DNA of 64,000 bases from Haliotis asinina. Its lineage: Eukaryota > Mollusca > Gastropoda > Lepetellida > Haliotidae. Below are positions 23,151 through 33,639 of this stretch, piece after piece. Positions within the stretch are counted from its first letter, which is position 1; the number at the start of each line of letters is the position of its first letter. A program made the translations under genes and the position numbers. The notes below the pieces were generated by a model, which saw only the letters and a list, made by a program, of their open reading frames with translations, did not search any database and was not told the origin of the DNA. The stretch is from NCBI RefSeq assembly GCF_037392515.1, contig NC_090290.1, forward strand, positions 39,083,753-39,147,752, written 5' to 3'.

Positions 23151-24044
23151 AGCCAAGAACACCTGTAATTGTCAAGTTCCAAGACAGACACTTCCAAACA
23201 GCATCGATATGTACATGCCTGGCCTGGTTCAGATCGTCCATCACACCACTCTGTCAGACAATCTTCAGCATCTACCGTAGCTGCCATTCATTCTGAGGTA
23301 TCATTTGTTTGCTTGTTGTTTAACACCATGCTAAATATTTCGACAGTACATATACAAACATGGGTTGCTGAAGACCAGTTCTATCTCGGATCTTCACTGG
23401 TCCTGAAGTAACGGAGTATCCTTTGAAAGGTCGAACCCAAGGTTGTAACAACTGCGAAACATCGCTGGTATCACCACGAGCATTCGTGATGCACAAGAGA
23501 GCCGCTTTCATGAAATTGTCATTCACACACTTAGCTGACAATGCTATCCAGGCAAACTGATTTGACAAGGCACACAATGTTTGTTATAGAATGGTGTCTG
23601 TCCACACCTTTACTTGTCTTTAGGTGAAATCCTCACTCAACTGTGGAGATCTGATGTCTTCTCAGACACTGAGTAAAAGGTGCACGACATGCAGAACTGA
23701 TAAAAAATTGGGTGTCTTAAACAGTAGTTATGGTTTTCATAAAATAGCAATAACTTTTGTAGATGCAGTTTCCAAATGGATTGAAGTCGCATGTCAGATG
23801 TTACTTTGCGTTGTCATGATTAGAGTTTCAAAATTAGAAAGTGTGAGATAACCGTAGGCAAGAACTTCTCCACCTCTAACCACACTTGGTACAGTAAATT
23901 CCAAGAACAAATGAGGGTTGTTTGGATAACTGCCATCTCTGTTGGGAATTTATGTGGATTTTAGGTGAATACTTAGGGTAGATGTCGCCTTGAGTACTGT
24001 TGATGCTTTCTCGTGCAACGGGCAAGAGAATGAGTATGCTTTTA
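23151..24044. other. No recognisable feature
   Basis: About 900 bp of unique DNA with only short open frames. Confidence 0.45.
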
Positions 24045-24275
24045 CAGCGCTGTTAAAATAATTCAGCAATATCATGGCGGGCATCAGAAATGGGTTTCAC
24101 ACACCGTTTCGCAGGTGCTAAACCATATTTTCTTAAATGCTGTCTTTACCTACGTCTCGTGAGGTTTAGCGCTTTTAGAGGGGGACATCAGAAACGATGT
24201 ACCCAGGTGAGGAATCGAACTCGGGTCTTCAGTGTGGGTTGCGGACGCTGTAACCATTTGGCTACTCACCCCCAC
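24045..24275 (-). mobile_element. SINE-A copy with internal insertion
   Basis: On the + strand, AATTCAGCAATATCATGGCG and CAGAAATGGGTTTCACACAC (body) are followed by about 75 bp of extra sequence, then GTACCCAGGTGAGGAATCGA, ACTCGGGTCTTCAGTGTGGG and TAACCATTTGGCTACTCACC (tRNA-like head, reversed). A C-rich stretch (CCCACCC-type) follows the 5' end. Confidence 0.78.
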
Positions 24276-24537
24276 CCATCCCACCGCCCCAACCCACCCC
24301 ACCCCAAACACCTTGCTGTCTCCACTAAGCAAAATTACTTTTTCATTTCTAGAATATCAGTGTTCTGTTTAAAGCACCCATCCTTCAAATGGGATGACAG
24401 TCGATTTGATGCAAACATTCACACTTTTTAAAGGAACAAAAATGGTCCTATTGAACACATTTAGCCTCTAGCCATAGATCATCGGGAAAGCCAAATAATT
24501 TTAAGTATGTTAGGAAGTTCTCCAGGGCTTATCATAA

Positions 24538-24774
24538 GGATTCCTCTTGTCAATCGTAATACCACAATATAAACCTGCTGGGCCCACTTATGTCAGCCCT
24601 GCACTGAATGATCATTTCGAGCACAAGAGTTCCAATCACGACGACACTCCCGAACCTCTCCGCGAGGCGGACAAAGTCCTCTTGTTGAAGGGAGATCATT
24701 TCAGAGACATCATGAATTCTGAAATAGATTTGTACTTACAAGCAAAGTCGATCAGAGATCTCGATATTGGATAG
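24538..24774 (+). CDS. Possible coding fragment, unrecognised
   Basis: An open stretch of 78 codons, bounded by TAA at 24535 and ending in TAG at 24772. Its composition looks more protein-like than its neighbours: charged and hydrophilic, with runs such as NHDDTPEPLREADKVLLLKG and NSEIDLYLQAKSIRDLDIG, and mixed third positions. It has no ATG near its beginning and no strong acceptor (only a weak TCATAAG), so if real it would be a terminal exon or a decayed element fragment. I do not recognise the family and do not assign a function. Confidence 0.2.
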   Translation, partial: GFLLSIVIPQYKPAGPTYVSPALNDHFEHKSSNHDDTPEPLREADKVLLLKGDHFRDIMNSEIDLYLQAKSIRDLDIG

Positions 24775-25029
24775 AAATGGCTTTAGTAACAAACCTAAAT
24801 TCAGGTGATAGTATGTAATGGAATAGATCGTTCGCACGTTCAGTATGCAGTGAGACTGATAACAAGGAGTAGATGACCGTAACATGGTCGTGAAATGGTA
24901 GCAACATGCCTAAGTGGCATGAAAGTGACGAACTAGAAAATTTGTGATAAAATGGAACCTGTTACAAGAAGCCTAAAGTTTAAGAGTGAAAGGGTGAGTA
25001 TTATTTTATGCCGCTTATATTCCGGCAAT

Positions 25030-25175
25030 AATGTATGAATGAATGAATGAATGAATGTCTTTATTTCCTCCAGAGTTGAATCTGAAGATCATACAAAGGC
25101 AAATACATTATTCACAATACACCACTTGCGTTAAAGAACATGAAACAGCGTCTGTAGCTACTAGTAACTGGAAGC
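25030..25175 (-). mobile_element. Probable LINE 3' end with (ATTC)n tail, second copy
   Basis: An ATGAATGAATGAATGAATGA run is followed by CTTTATTTCCTCCAGAGTTG and CTGAAGATCATACAAAGGCA. On the - strand this is a LINE-like 3' end with a GGAAATAAAG motif and an (ATTC)n tail. It matches the element at 16374. Confidence 0.6.
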
Positions 25176-25244
25176 ATGCGTTGCACCGCTCATTAACTGA
25201 TAATTTTCAATGTAGAATTTGTGAGCAGTAGGTTTGATTGTATT

Positions 25245-25712
25245 TAGTATATGTATCAGATGTTCCTTTAGATTCCACGCGAAGTGCATCCTCTGTATCT
25301 CCACGGTATAGGTTCCGACAAATCCCTACTATACCCTGGATGCATCTACGGCTCAGTTTAGTCAGTTTATTACCTCCCTTGGCCGGTTTTTCATCCAATC
25401 AGGTGTCTACGTTGGGATGTTGAGCGTACCAATCACTTTCGTTTTGAAATAATTGTCAATTTGTCCGTGTGATTTCCCCAAAATCTGAGAGGCACTGCGA
25501 AAAGACCTTCGCAGCTGCTACCGCTATCTTTGTTGACTCTGGCAAGCTTAGTTGACTCACTACGGTGAGAATGCGGAGACAGCAAAGGGAGGTAATAAAA
25601 TTAATGGGCTGAGCCGTAGATGCATCCAGGGTATAGTGAGGATTTGTCGGAACGTATACCCTGGAGATATCGATGATGCACGAAGTGTCAAAATGACAGC
25701 ATGATGTATTCC
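25245..25712. mobile_element. Inverted-repeat element with internal hairpin
   Basis: The left arm (about 25265-25400) and right arm (about 25580-25712) are inverted copies of one ~130-bp sequence. GGTTCCGACAAATCCCTACT, ATACCCTGGATGCATCTACG and TATTACCTCCCTT in the left arm reappear reverse-complemented as AAGGGAGGTAATA, CGTAGATGCATCCAGGGTAT and AGTGAGGATTTGTCGGAACG in the right arm. The right arm itself folds: CCAGGGTATA and TATACCCTGG flank a 19-base loop. The ~180-bp centre is unique. This may be a foldback transposon or two head-to-head copies of a short element. Confidence 0.7.
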
Positions 25713-25784
25713 TATGTATAATAGTCAATTGTTTCAGGTAAGTCTCATGTATATCTGAGCCAGTAAATAATGACATTATCAATG

Positions 25785-25872
25785 ACATTGTCAGATTGTG
25801 TCCATGAGAGGATCGAACCTGGGTCTTCGGCATGACAGGCGAATGCTTTAACCAATCGGCTACCCACCACCT
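25785..25872 (-). mobile_element. SINE-A tRNA-like head, fragment
   Basis: On the + strand: CATGAGAGGATCGAACCTGG, GTCTTCGGCATGACAGGCGA, ATGCTTTAACCAATCGGCTA CCCACC. Reversed, this is a tRNA-like head with A box (GGGTAGCCGATTGGTTAAAG) and B box (GGTTCGATCC). It lies directly beside the 3' end of the LINE fragment. Confidence 0.82.
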
Positions 25873-25879
25873 GCTAAAA

Positions 25880-26970
25880 CAGAAGAAGAACTATATATAG
25901 CGTAATATGGATTCTTATATTGCGCTAAACTCAACACCAAAGTGTGCTCAAAGCGCTAATAGATCACATATATCACATGTTTACAGTCAATTTCTGTTGA
26001 ATAGGTAGGTCGTAAGATGCTTCTTGAAACAAGTTGGAGTTGATTTCAGATCCAATGGGAGAGCATTCCATTCAACGGCAGCCTTATACGCAAAGTTTCT
26101 TACGCCAAATGTCTTGAGTCTGATGTTGGGGAACATAGTCTTACACTAGATCACACAGATAGCCAGAAGGTATCATTTCTGCACTTATATGTGAGAGTGA
26201 GGACCTTATGATCCGTTCTTTAACAAGCAACCAGTGAAGTGACAGTGTCAATATTCTAGCCGCTGAGTTCTGGACGTTTAGCAGCCTTCTGAGTTGTAGC
26301 GCTGCAGCGCCTACAAGAAGACTGTTAGAATAGTCGATCCTGGCGATGATAGCTGAACGTGCTAGTGCTGCAGTCGTTAGTTCTATGAGAAGGTGGCGTA
26401 TGTTGCCTGTGTTTCCTACGATGACGACGGCATTGATATGCTTGTCCATGTTGAGTGATGAGTCTAGCCTCACACCCAAGTTTCTAACATCTGTCGAAAA
26501 GTTCATTTCATCACTGTCGACTGTGACATGAGTTGCTTTGATCTTTTGCAGCCAGATCCTGCGACCAAAGCTTCTGTCTTATCGCTGTTTAACTTCAGCA
26601 TGTTGGCGTTCATTAAGGCACTAACTTTGGATGCACAGTCTTCCATCGCGCTTAGTCCTGACCTCTGTGACTGGTCATCAAGAGCAAAACAGTTGTACAA
26701 TTGCGTGTCATCATCATACAAAATGGATATTGATGGCATAGTTACTAACGACTTGAGAGATAGGCTTGCTGTAAAGTGTAAATAGTAATGGGCCCAGTAC
26801 CGAACCTTGGAGTACACCACAAGTCAAAAGAGTGTTGTCAGATGAAGACGCATTACTTCTCTGGTATCTGACTCGGAACCAATCCAACACAACGCCGTCT
26901 ATACCATATTCGGTATGAAGTCGGTCTATTAGCAAGATCTGGTCAACAGTATCAAATGCTGCATTCGGAA
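25880..26970 (-). pseudogene. Broken non-LTR retrotransposon, RT 3' half
   Basis: Fragment of the reverse transcriptase of a CR1/Jockey-like LINE. Reading leftwards on the - strand: NAAFDTVDQILLIDRL (start of the RT core), GVLQGSVLGPLLFTLYSKPI (the GxPQGSVLGPLLF motif), the catalytic box as YDDDTQLY, NANMLKLNSDKTEAL (the N-x-x-K-T motif), RNLGVRLDSSLNMDKHINAV, ARIDYSNSLLVGAAALQLRR, LNVQNSAARILT, SLHWLLVKERI, and the C-terminal WNALPLDLKSTPTCFKKHL. An extra base near 26719 shifts frame just before the catalytic box, which also has Ala-to-Asp (YADD to YDDD). There is another frame change near 26505 and a deletion in the ILT-SLHWL region. The 5' half, including the endonuclease, is missing beyond 26970, as usual for 5'-truncated copies. 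Transposition-incompetent. Confidence 0.93.
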
Positions 26971-27414
26971 GAAATCGTGTGCGTTATTTTGCCTACGGTA
27001 TTGTCAAGGGAATGGATTGAAAAAGAAAACACTATTTTGTGTTATGTAGTTAACCCAAGCGTGAAATACTACACGAAAAATGTGCCATCAGTTATGGTAA
27101 TTAACAAACGCAACAGGTTGGTCCCTGGATGAAAACCCGATGTGACAGAAAATTAACGTATTTCTACTGAGGGAATGGATTCCTCTCCCACAAACACTTC
27201 GAGTGAATAATGGACGGTTCATTAAGTTCTTACAGCGCATCTGTCACAATGCTCATTTTTGAATGGAACACAATAACAGCTCTAACTTACCTAACCATCA
27301 CACGTGTCAATTTCTATCGACACTTTGACTAATCGACATGTATGTGTCCTTCGCGGCTTGGTGAAGCCTGATATGCATGACCAAGCATTAAAAAGAAACG
27401 TAACTCTTTCGGTA

Positions 27415-27500
27415 GTAGATGTGATGTAGGTGGTTAAAGCGTTCTCCCGTCACAGCGAAAACCCGCGTTCGATTCCCAACATGAGTGCAATGTGTCATCA
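27415..27500 (+). mobile_element. SINE-A head fragment
   Basis: GATGTAGGTGGTTAAAGCGT, TCTCCCGTCACAGCGAAAAC and CCGCGTTCGATTCCCAACAT form the tRNA-like head, followed by GAGTGCAATGTGTCATC, after which similarity stops. Confidence 0.78.
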
Positions 27501-27566
27501 AATGAGGCGTATAACTTACAAACACAGTCATCTCCTTCATGTAAGTGGCAAAGGACATGTTTTCTT

Positions 27567-27756
27567 TCTTGTTTAACGCGCTTTTCAGCAATAGGCAATC
27601 TATATGTCCGCAGTCAGTAAATACTCTGACCTGGACCAGTTATTGAACTGCTCAAATGACAGAGTAAGTGCCCCCATTGTTCCCATGAGGGGGGTTAGAA
27701 CCCGAGTCTCCCGCATGACTAGCGAACGCTTCAACCACTGGGCTACCCCACCGTCC
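27567..27756 (-). mobile_element. SINE-A-headed copy with altered body
   Basis: The right end (27670-27756) is a clear reversed tRNA-like head: CCCATGAGGGGGGTTAGAAC, CCGAGTCTCCCGCATGACTA, CGAACGCTTCAACCACTGGG. The left part keeps only CGCTTTTCAGCAATA of the normal tail and has unfamiliar sequence between. It lies head-to-head with the fragment at 27415. Confidence 0.7.
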
Positions 27757-28670
27757 CAGCTGAAACTCATGACGATCCGTTAATAACCGGATTTGTAGGA
27801 GACACCAATGGTCAATATACTAAACAGTGCCCATCGTCGTCACAAAGCCTGGTACACAATCCATCCACGTCACATTTTAGAACATTTCTTGATGAGAGCT
27901 ATTCAACGTCGTAGTCCCAAATGATTCTCTTAGAAAGCAAGTCCCTGGCACCGTTATGACTTGGATATCTGTATTTTAAGCTATCATTTAACTTCGAAAC
28001 TACCCTCAGAACTAAACCGATTGAATTTCAACACTACAACCAAGAATTCATGCAAACCTTCACCTTTGATGTATCTGAGGTGATTACACATAATTGTAAT
28101 GTATTCTGAAAGTAATTGTCTCAAGATTGGCTGCTTAGAATTGTAATACTCTCCTTCCATATTATGTCGTTAACAATTTCAGTAATGACATATTTAAATA
28201 CCCATTTCCACACATGAAACAGTGGTAACTAGCAAGCTTGGTGGCTGCTTCATGAGAGACAATGATCAATCAACGAACAATGTTATGCCCAAAGATAAAA
28301 GAACTGGAAATGAACTGCTGTTGGTTTAACACATATTACACTCTCGCTGCTGACAGAATGAGGAGTCAGCTACCGTCATACCGTTACGGTAGTTCGTAAT
28401 GGCATTTCGTAAGCGATGCTCGCTTAAGTTGCAATTTATTTTTCCTGTATCTTGTCAATCACGTTCTAAAAAGTACGAATTGGCTCTGTTATATAGATAA
28501 CATTTGCCAGTAGAAAAAAAAGGTACAAGAAATACCCTACTTCTATTTCATTTTCAATTTCCTATTTTGTTATGATACGTGTGAAGAAATGTTTAAGTCA
28601 TACCATTATATTTGTGGCAAGGGATGAGTGATATGTTTTTTACTCCACATCTGCAAGGTAATAACGAAGT
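27757..28670. other. No recognisable feature
   Basis: About 900 bp of AT-rich unique DNA. Confidence 0.45.
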
Positions 28671-28800
28671 GATGCGAGTTTTCAACAGCATTTTTGTCAC
28701 TTAATGTAAATCAATTTAAAAATACTTTTATGATAATGGTCTGATGCGAATTTCCAAAGTCATTTTTGTCACTTAACGTAAAGTAATTTGGAAATGCCAC
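28671..28800. repeat. 72-bp tandem duplication
   Basis: GATGCGAGTTTTCAACAGCA at 28671 and GATGCGAATTTCCAAAGTCA at 28743 are both followed by TTTTTGTCACTTAA and GTAAA-TCAATTT / GTAAAGTAATTT. Two copies, about 80 percent alike by eye. Confidence 0.75.
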
Positions 28801-29154
28801 ATGCCTACGTAACTCTATTGAAACTTTTGCTAAAACCTGGAATCTTGCAGCCTTGAACAAGAGTGGTGGTGAAGCTCTTTGTCATCGACTCAGGAAGAGG
28901 ATGCACGATTGTGCGTTAACGCGTCTGAATTATGGACACTAAAGTCTCCTACTGCTGGGCAGTTCTCGACCTGAAAGAGTAATTCATATTTGTGTGAAGA
29001 ATATGAGTCTTTCATATACCTAGATCAGTTTCTGCAACCCATGCAGTGATATACAAGCCAGTCACCCTAACCCAAACAAGACTACCAAGGCCCAGAAAGA
29101 TATCCTGGCAATGTTTTGTGTCCAGATGCAAATGTCCAGTTGCCCTGACAGTCC
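28801..29154. other. No recognisable feature
   Basis: Unique sequence between the 72-bp duplication and the retroposon B copy. Confidence 0.4.
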
Positions 29155-29330
29155 AGGGTTGGAGTCTTCGGCATGCCATTCTTGTCGTAAGGGGTGACTA
29201 ACTGGATCAGATGGTCAGACTCACTGACTTGGTTGACACATGCCATCGTATCCCACCTGTGTAGATCGGTGCTCATGCTGTTGATCACTGGGTTGGCCGG
29301 TCCAGATCGGATCAGTTACAGCCATATAAA
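29155..29330 (+). mobile_element. Retroposon B copy, tail missing
   Basis: Contains TCTTCGGCATGCCATTCTTG, TCGTAAGGGGTGACTAACTG, GATCAGATGGTCAGACTCAC, TGACTTGGTTGACACATGCC, AGATCGGTGCTCATGCTGTT, GATCACTGGGTTGGCCGGTC, CAGATCGGATCAGTTACAG and CCATATA, then loses similarity before the shared tail. Confidence 0.85.
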
Positions 29331-30954
29331 TCGAATAGCTGTTAAAAAAACATGCAAGAAGTTTTACATCTGTTAGATATTTTCGAAAACCATTTGGCTG
29401 TTCTACCATTACCGAGCGATATCAATGCACATAAGATGACCCTTATTGGGCGAATAACGCCTGTTCCTTTGAAGATGTGGAATCAAATCAAAGGTCATGA
29501 CCTTTCAAGAAAAATGCGAATATGAATTATGTTTTCCTTGAGTGTGGAGTCGGGGATAGGAGAGTAGGGAGTTGAGTAGTTTTGACCATTCGTAACTACT
29601 CGCCTCTTTCCGTGACCTACAAAACGACACATGTCCCTATCGTGCGCCATTATTACAGAGATTCGTGGTAATTGCGGGTAGTAAAACGCATTTCGAAGCA
29701 TGCAGATGACGGCACCATTGATCTCTGAAACATCCGTAAACTATTCAAAGCACAGACAGACTATGAGCTAAAGGATCAGCAAGTTTCAACACTGAAACAG
29801 TTACGATTCGAATGACTGTATAGTTGTTAGGCCCTAGGGACATAGGATATTCCAGGAGCCATGTTTGGAAATTCAGGGTTATCTTTCCTTGCTAAATTTA
29901 CTAGACTATTTTCATCTCCATGCCCGCTTGCGCTTAGGGCCCAGTCGTAAACATGACCACGAAAACGATACGAGACGCCCTTCGGCATAACGGAATGACA
30001 CGCGTAGTTACAAATTATGTTTTGACATCATTGAACTGGAGATTTTTCTAGGCAGTAATTCCACTTGCCTTATATCAGTCGTACTAAACTGACTTGAAGT
30101 TGTGACAGCAACTCGGACCAGATTCATGAAGACGTTTACCAGTTGTTGACACCGTGTGGTACTTTGATTAAACATAATTTGAAGCAATCCTGTATTCCGA
30201 AACTATAACATCTCTGGTGTAGATTTTTGACCACCATGCGAAGAGAACCTGGTGTAATGAAAGTCTGTTTTCTAATTTTGAAACATGTAGACGGGTTTTT
30301 CGAGCGACGGCCATTTTCGTCTATAAAGTGTGCATCAAACCAGCTTAGGAGAGATGTTTACTGTCAACAGATGTGGCAAATATGTGAAGACATGAGTTAG
30401 ATTTCACCGTTATTTAGCTGAAGGCTTGCTCGTGGGCTATAACGATAGAGCAACGTGGAACTTTCGATAGTAAATGTCTAAACTTTAATACTTCTCAGAC
30501 ATGCAGCGTTGAAGCACGTGCCATGTTATCCCCAAGGGAGCGATTTTGAAGGCGATCAATTTGCAGCAAGGTTGTTATTATAATCAAATCCTACTTGTAT
30601 GCAGATTACATATTTCTAACTGATTCCCAAAAGACCCACTCAAAGACAATTAAGAACACTGTGGTCATGACTTTACGTTTGGTAGAATGAGGTTTCAGAA
30701 ACGAGATGAATGTTATAATGGCAGCCATTACATAACCATCTGTTGGCATGCACGGTCATTGGGTTAGATTACGGGGTGGTGATTCTCCCGTATGTTTAGT
30801 GGCTCGGTTGACCCAGAGTTATCTCCCTTAAGTATATCAGAAACCTGGGATCGAAAACAGATTCTCATAGGTTTACATTTTACAAAAGAAATAAGACTTG
30901 CAGTATTAATTTCATTGCCCTTTCTACTCGTCTCTTCAGTTTTCGATCAGCTGA
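29331..30954. other. No recognisable gene
   Basis: About 1.6 kb of unique DNA. The open frame that starts at 30792 runs into the SINE-C fragment and the GGTT tract and is not credible as a gene. Confidence 0.45.
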
Positions 30955-31022
30955 TTGGAGGTGAAGGTGAGGTGAAACATTGTTTAACGTCGTACTTGAG
31001 GATATTTCACTTTATGACGACG
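30955..31022 (-). mobile_element. SINE-C 3'-end fragment
   Basis: GAGGTGAAACATTGTTTAAC, GTCGTACTTGAGGATATTTC and ACTTTATGACGACGTTG are the reverse complement of the SINE-C ending (CGTCGTCATATGAG ... GACGTTAAACCTCATTTC). It sits about 25 bp before a (GGTT)n tract. Confidence 0.72.
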
Positions 31023-31047
31023 TTGTTCTTCTTTGGGTTTTGTTTGT

Positions 31048-31170
31048 TGGTCGGCTGTCGGTTGGTTGGTTGGTCGGTCGGTTGGTTGGTTGGTCGGTCG
31101 GTTGGTTGGTTGGTTGGTTGGTTGGTTAATTGGTTGTTTGGTTCGTTGTGTCGTTCGTTCGTTTCGTTTG
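31048..31170. repeat. (GGTT/GGTC)n microsatellite
   Basis: About 85 bp of GGTT with regular GGTC interruptions, decaying into GTTCGTTCGTTTC. Open frames on both strands are low-complexity artefacts. Confidence 0.93.
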
Positions 31171-31778
31171 TTTTTCTTTTTATTTCGGGGGGCTGGGGGG
31201 CATTCACAGTGTACATGCTTCTCCATAGAAATCATCACCAGCCAAATGTTATATACATGACCTGGGAATTAGATGTGTGGGCGGTCGATAGGGTTCACTG
31301 TTTGTGAGGAGCAATTACAAGAGCCCTTTGTACCACATTACAGGGGCAGATGCTCCTTGACTAAACATAAGTTAAGGGGTAATGAGAACAATTCCTCGTA
31401 TATAACATGGTTAGTCATATGTTAATATCTCAAGAATATATGATGTCTAAAAACGGGATAACAGTTATCCATGTATAGTGCGTTCCATCTATTCTGCAAA
31501 CAAGACATCAGATAATGGGTTAAAACGTCCGGGCCACATAATCCAGTGACTGGCAGCGTCAGACAAGTCCTACATGAGAACGATGGCAAAACACGCTGTT
31601 GAGGTCACATACTGACTGGGGAACTCCAAAATTTGGCCTATCCAGAGGGGGACAGTTTGGAGCAATATTAAATTGCCCATCATGATTAATAGAGCAGTAG
31701 TTGCTCTTTTGTTTTGTTTGTTGTTGAAAGCGGGACGTCTTTGAATACGTATTTTAATTAAATACTGTTTAGCAGCTG
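31171..31778. other. No recognisable feature
   Basis: About 600 bp of unique DNA apart from a G-rich stretch near 31187. Confidence 0.45.
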
Positions 31779-31803
31779 TGTGAAGCCCATTTCTGGTGAA
31801 CGA
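31779..31803 (+). mobile_element. SINE-A body scrap
   Basis: GTGTGAAGCCCATTTCTGGT is the SINE-A body core and runs straight into the tail of a retroposon B copy in the opposite orientation. This suggests one inserted into the other or a rearrangement at the shared tail. Confidence 0.6.
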
Positions 31804-31975
31804 GAGTGAGTGAGTTTAGTTTTACGCCGCACTCAGCAATATTCCAGTTTTATGGCCGCTGGTCTGTATATGATCGAGTATGGGCTAGGCAATGCAGTGT
31901 TCAACAGCGTAATAATCGATCCACGCAGATGCTATACGATGACATGTGTCAAAACGGTCAGCGGCCTGAATAGCA
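31804..31975 (-). mobile_element. Retroposon B copy, truncated by microsatellite
   Basis: GAGTGAGTGAGTTTAGTTTT, ACGCCGCACTCAGCAATATT, CCAG, GCCGCTGGTCTGTATATGAT, AATCGATCCACGCAGATGCT, ATACGATGACATGTGTCAAA. It breaks off at about 31965, immediately before the trinucleotide block. Confidence 0.85.
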
Positions 31976-31979
31976 GTAA

Positions 31980-32014
<35 letters not shown>

Positions 32015-32647
32015 ACAGCAGCAGCAGTACTACTAGCATTAGCAGCAGTGGTAGTAGTAGTAGTAACAGCAGCAGCAGCAGTAGTAGTAGTAACAGCTGC
32101 AGCAGCAGCAGTACTACTAGCATTAGCAGCAGTGGTAGTAGTAGTAGTAACAGCTGCAACAGCAGTACTACTAGCATTAGCAGCAGCAGCAGTAGTAGTA
32201 GTAGTAACAGCAGCAGCAGCAGCAGTACTACTAGCATTAGCAGCAGTGGTAACAGCAGTAGTAGTAGTTGTGGTAGTAGTAGTAACAGCAGCAGTATTAG
32301 TTCTAGTAGTAGTAGTAGTAACAGCAGCAGACGATTGCAGTAGTAGTAGTAGTAGTAGTAACAGCAGCAGTATTAGTTCTAGTAGTAGTAGTAGTAACAG
32401 CAGTAGTAGTAGTAGTAGTAGTAACAGCAGCAGACGATTGCAGTAGTAGTAGTAGTAGTAGTAGTAGTAACAGCAGCAGTATTAGTTCTAGTAGTAGTAG
32501 TAGTAACAGCAGTAGTAGTAGTTGTGGTAGTAGTAGTAACAGCAGCAGTATTAGTTCTAGTAGTAGTAGTAGTAACAGCAGCAGACGATTGCAGTAGTAG
32601 TAGTAGTAGTAGTAACTAGTAGTAGTAGCAGCAGCAGTAGTAGTATA
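31972..32647. repeat. AGC/AGT/AAC trinucleotide repeat block, ~675 bp
   Basis: Almost uninterrupted trinucleotide repeat made of AGT, AGC and AAC units. Larger modules repeat inside it: AGTACTACTAGCATTAGCAG recurs about four times in 32020-32245, and CAGCAGACGATTGCAGTAGT occurs near 32325, 32430 and 32578. Depending on frame it reads as Ser/Asn-rich, Val/Ala-rich or Leu-rich. None of these open frames has non-repeat sequence that looks like protein, so I do not call a gene. Confidence 0.93.
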
Positions 32648-33635
32648 GAAATTATCATAGACGGCCTTTAATGGAATCATTTTATGTGTTGCCATCTTGT
32701 CCGAGAAACCATTCCTGACATACTCACAACAACCAACATACCGTTTGTTTATCTTAGATATCCAAACACAAAAATAACTAATATCAATTTGTTCCATGCT
32801 TGTAAGATAACATGGAGTATTCCGATGCTCTCTGGTATTTCCCTCGATACACAGCACACTTCATCATCAGCATGGCATCTATAACGTTGTATTTACGTAC
32901 AATCATAGCAAACCGTGCGCTATGAAAATCTCACGCGGAGCAAACTTCATGAAATCGTTATTAAAATTGAAATATGAACCATTTTGTGGTTCCTTGTTAA
33001 TGAAACACGGTTTGCAAAACACGCATCGATGCTACCATATCAATACACTTTCATATGATACGAACTGGCAATTAAATCAAAACATAATGTAAATTGATTA
33101 TGCAAACATTAGGATGGCATTGACGACACTGTTTAAATCTCTCACTCGAAGACCCTTAAATACGCTGCTCTGTAGGCTAGTGGACCGGGTCGGTTTTACT
33201 TCATTACGCTATCGCTAACCTCGTGATTCGAAACACTTAGCTATATTAACGGGACAGAGTCTGGCTATCAGCAGCTGGTGTAAATCACGTGGAATAATAT
33301 TTGTACACGGATACGAATATAATGACCCATGTGTGGCTAACGGTAAAGCAATTACCATAGTACGAGAGTTAATATGATTAATAGAAATGCCCAACGGACG
33401 AGGCCTATATTAAGGTACTTGAGGTCGCTTTACACACAATGACAGTCGAGTGAACTACTTGTACAAAGGTCTTGAACAACTAATGCAATTATTATTTATA
33501 CGTTGGCCATATTTATTTATTTTCTTGATCCAAACCATTTTTTTTACCACAATTTAACAGTTTCGCGGGTATCTGTCTGGGGGTTACAGTGAACAGATGC
33601 AAATTTGGTGGTGCGGCTTTAAGGAATATTCACTC
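32648..33635. other. No recognisable feature
   Basis: About 1 kb of unique DNA. Confidence 0.45.
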
Positions 33636-33639
33636 ACTC

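Noticed and set aside
31810..32857. Ser/Asn-, Ala/Val-, Leu- and Tyr/Thr-rich open frames
   Set aside because: All are readings of the AGC/AGT/AAC trinucleotide block; no flanking protein-like sequence.
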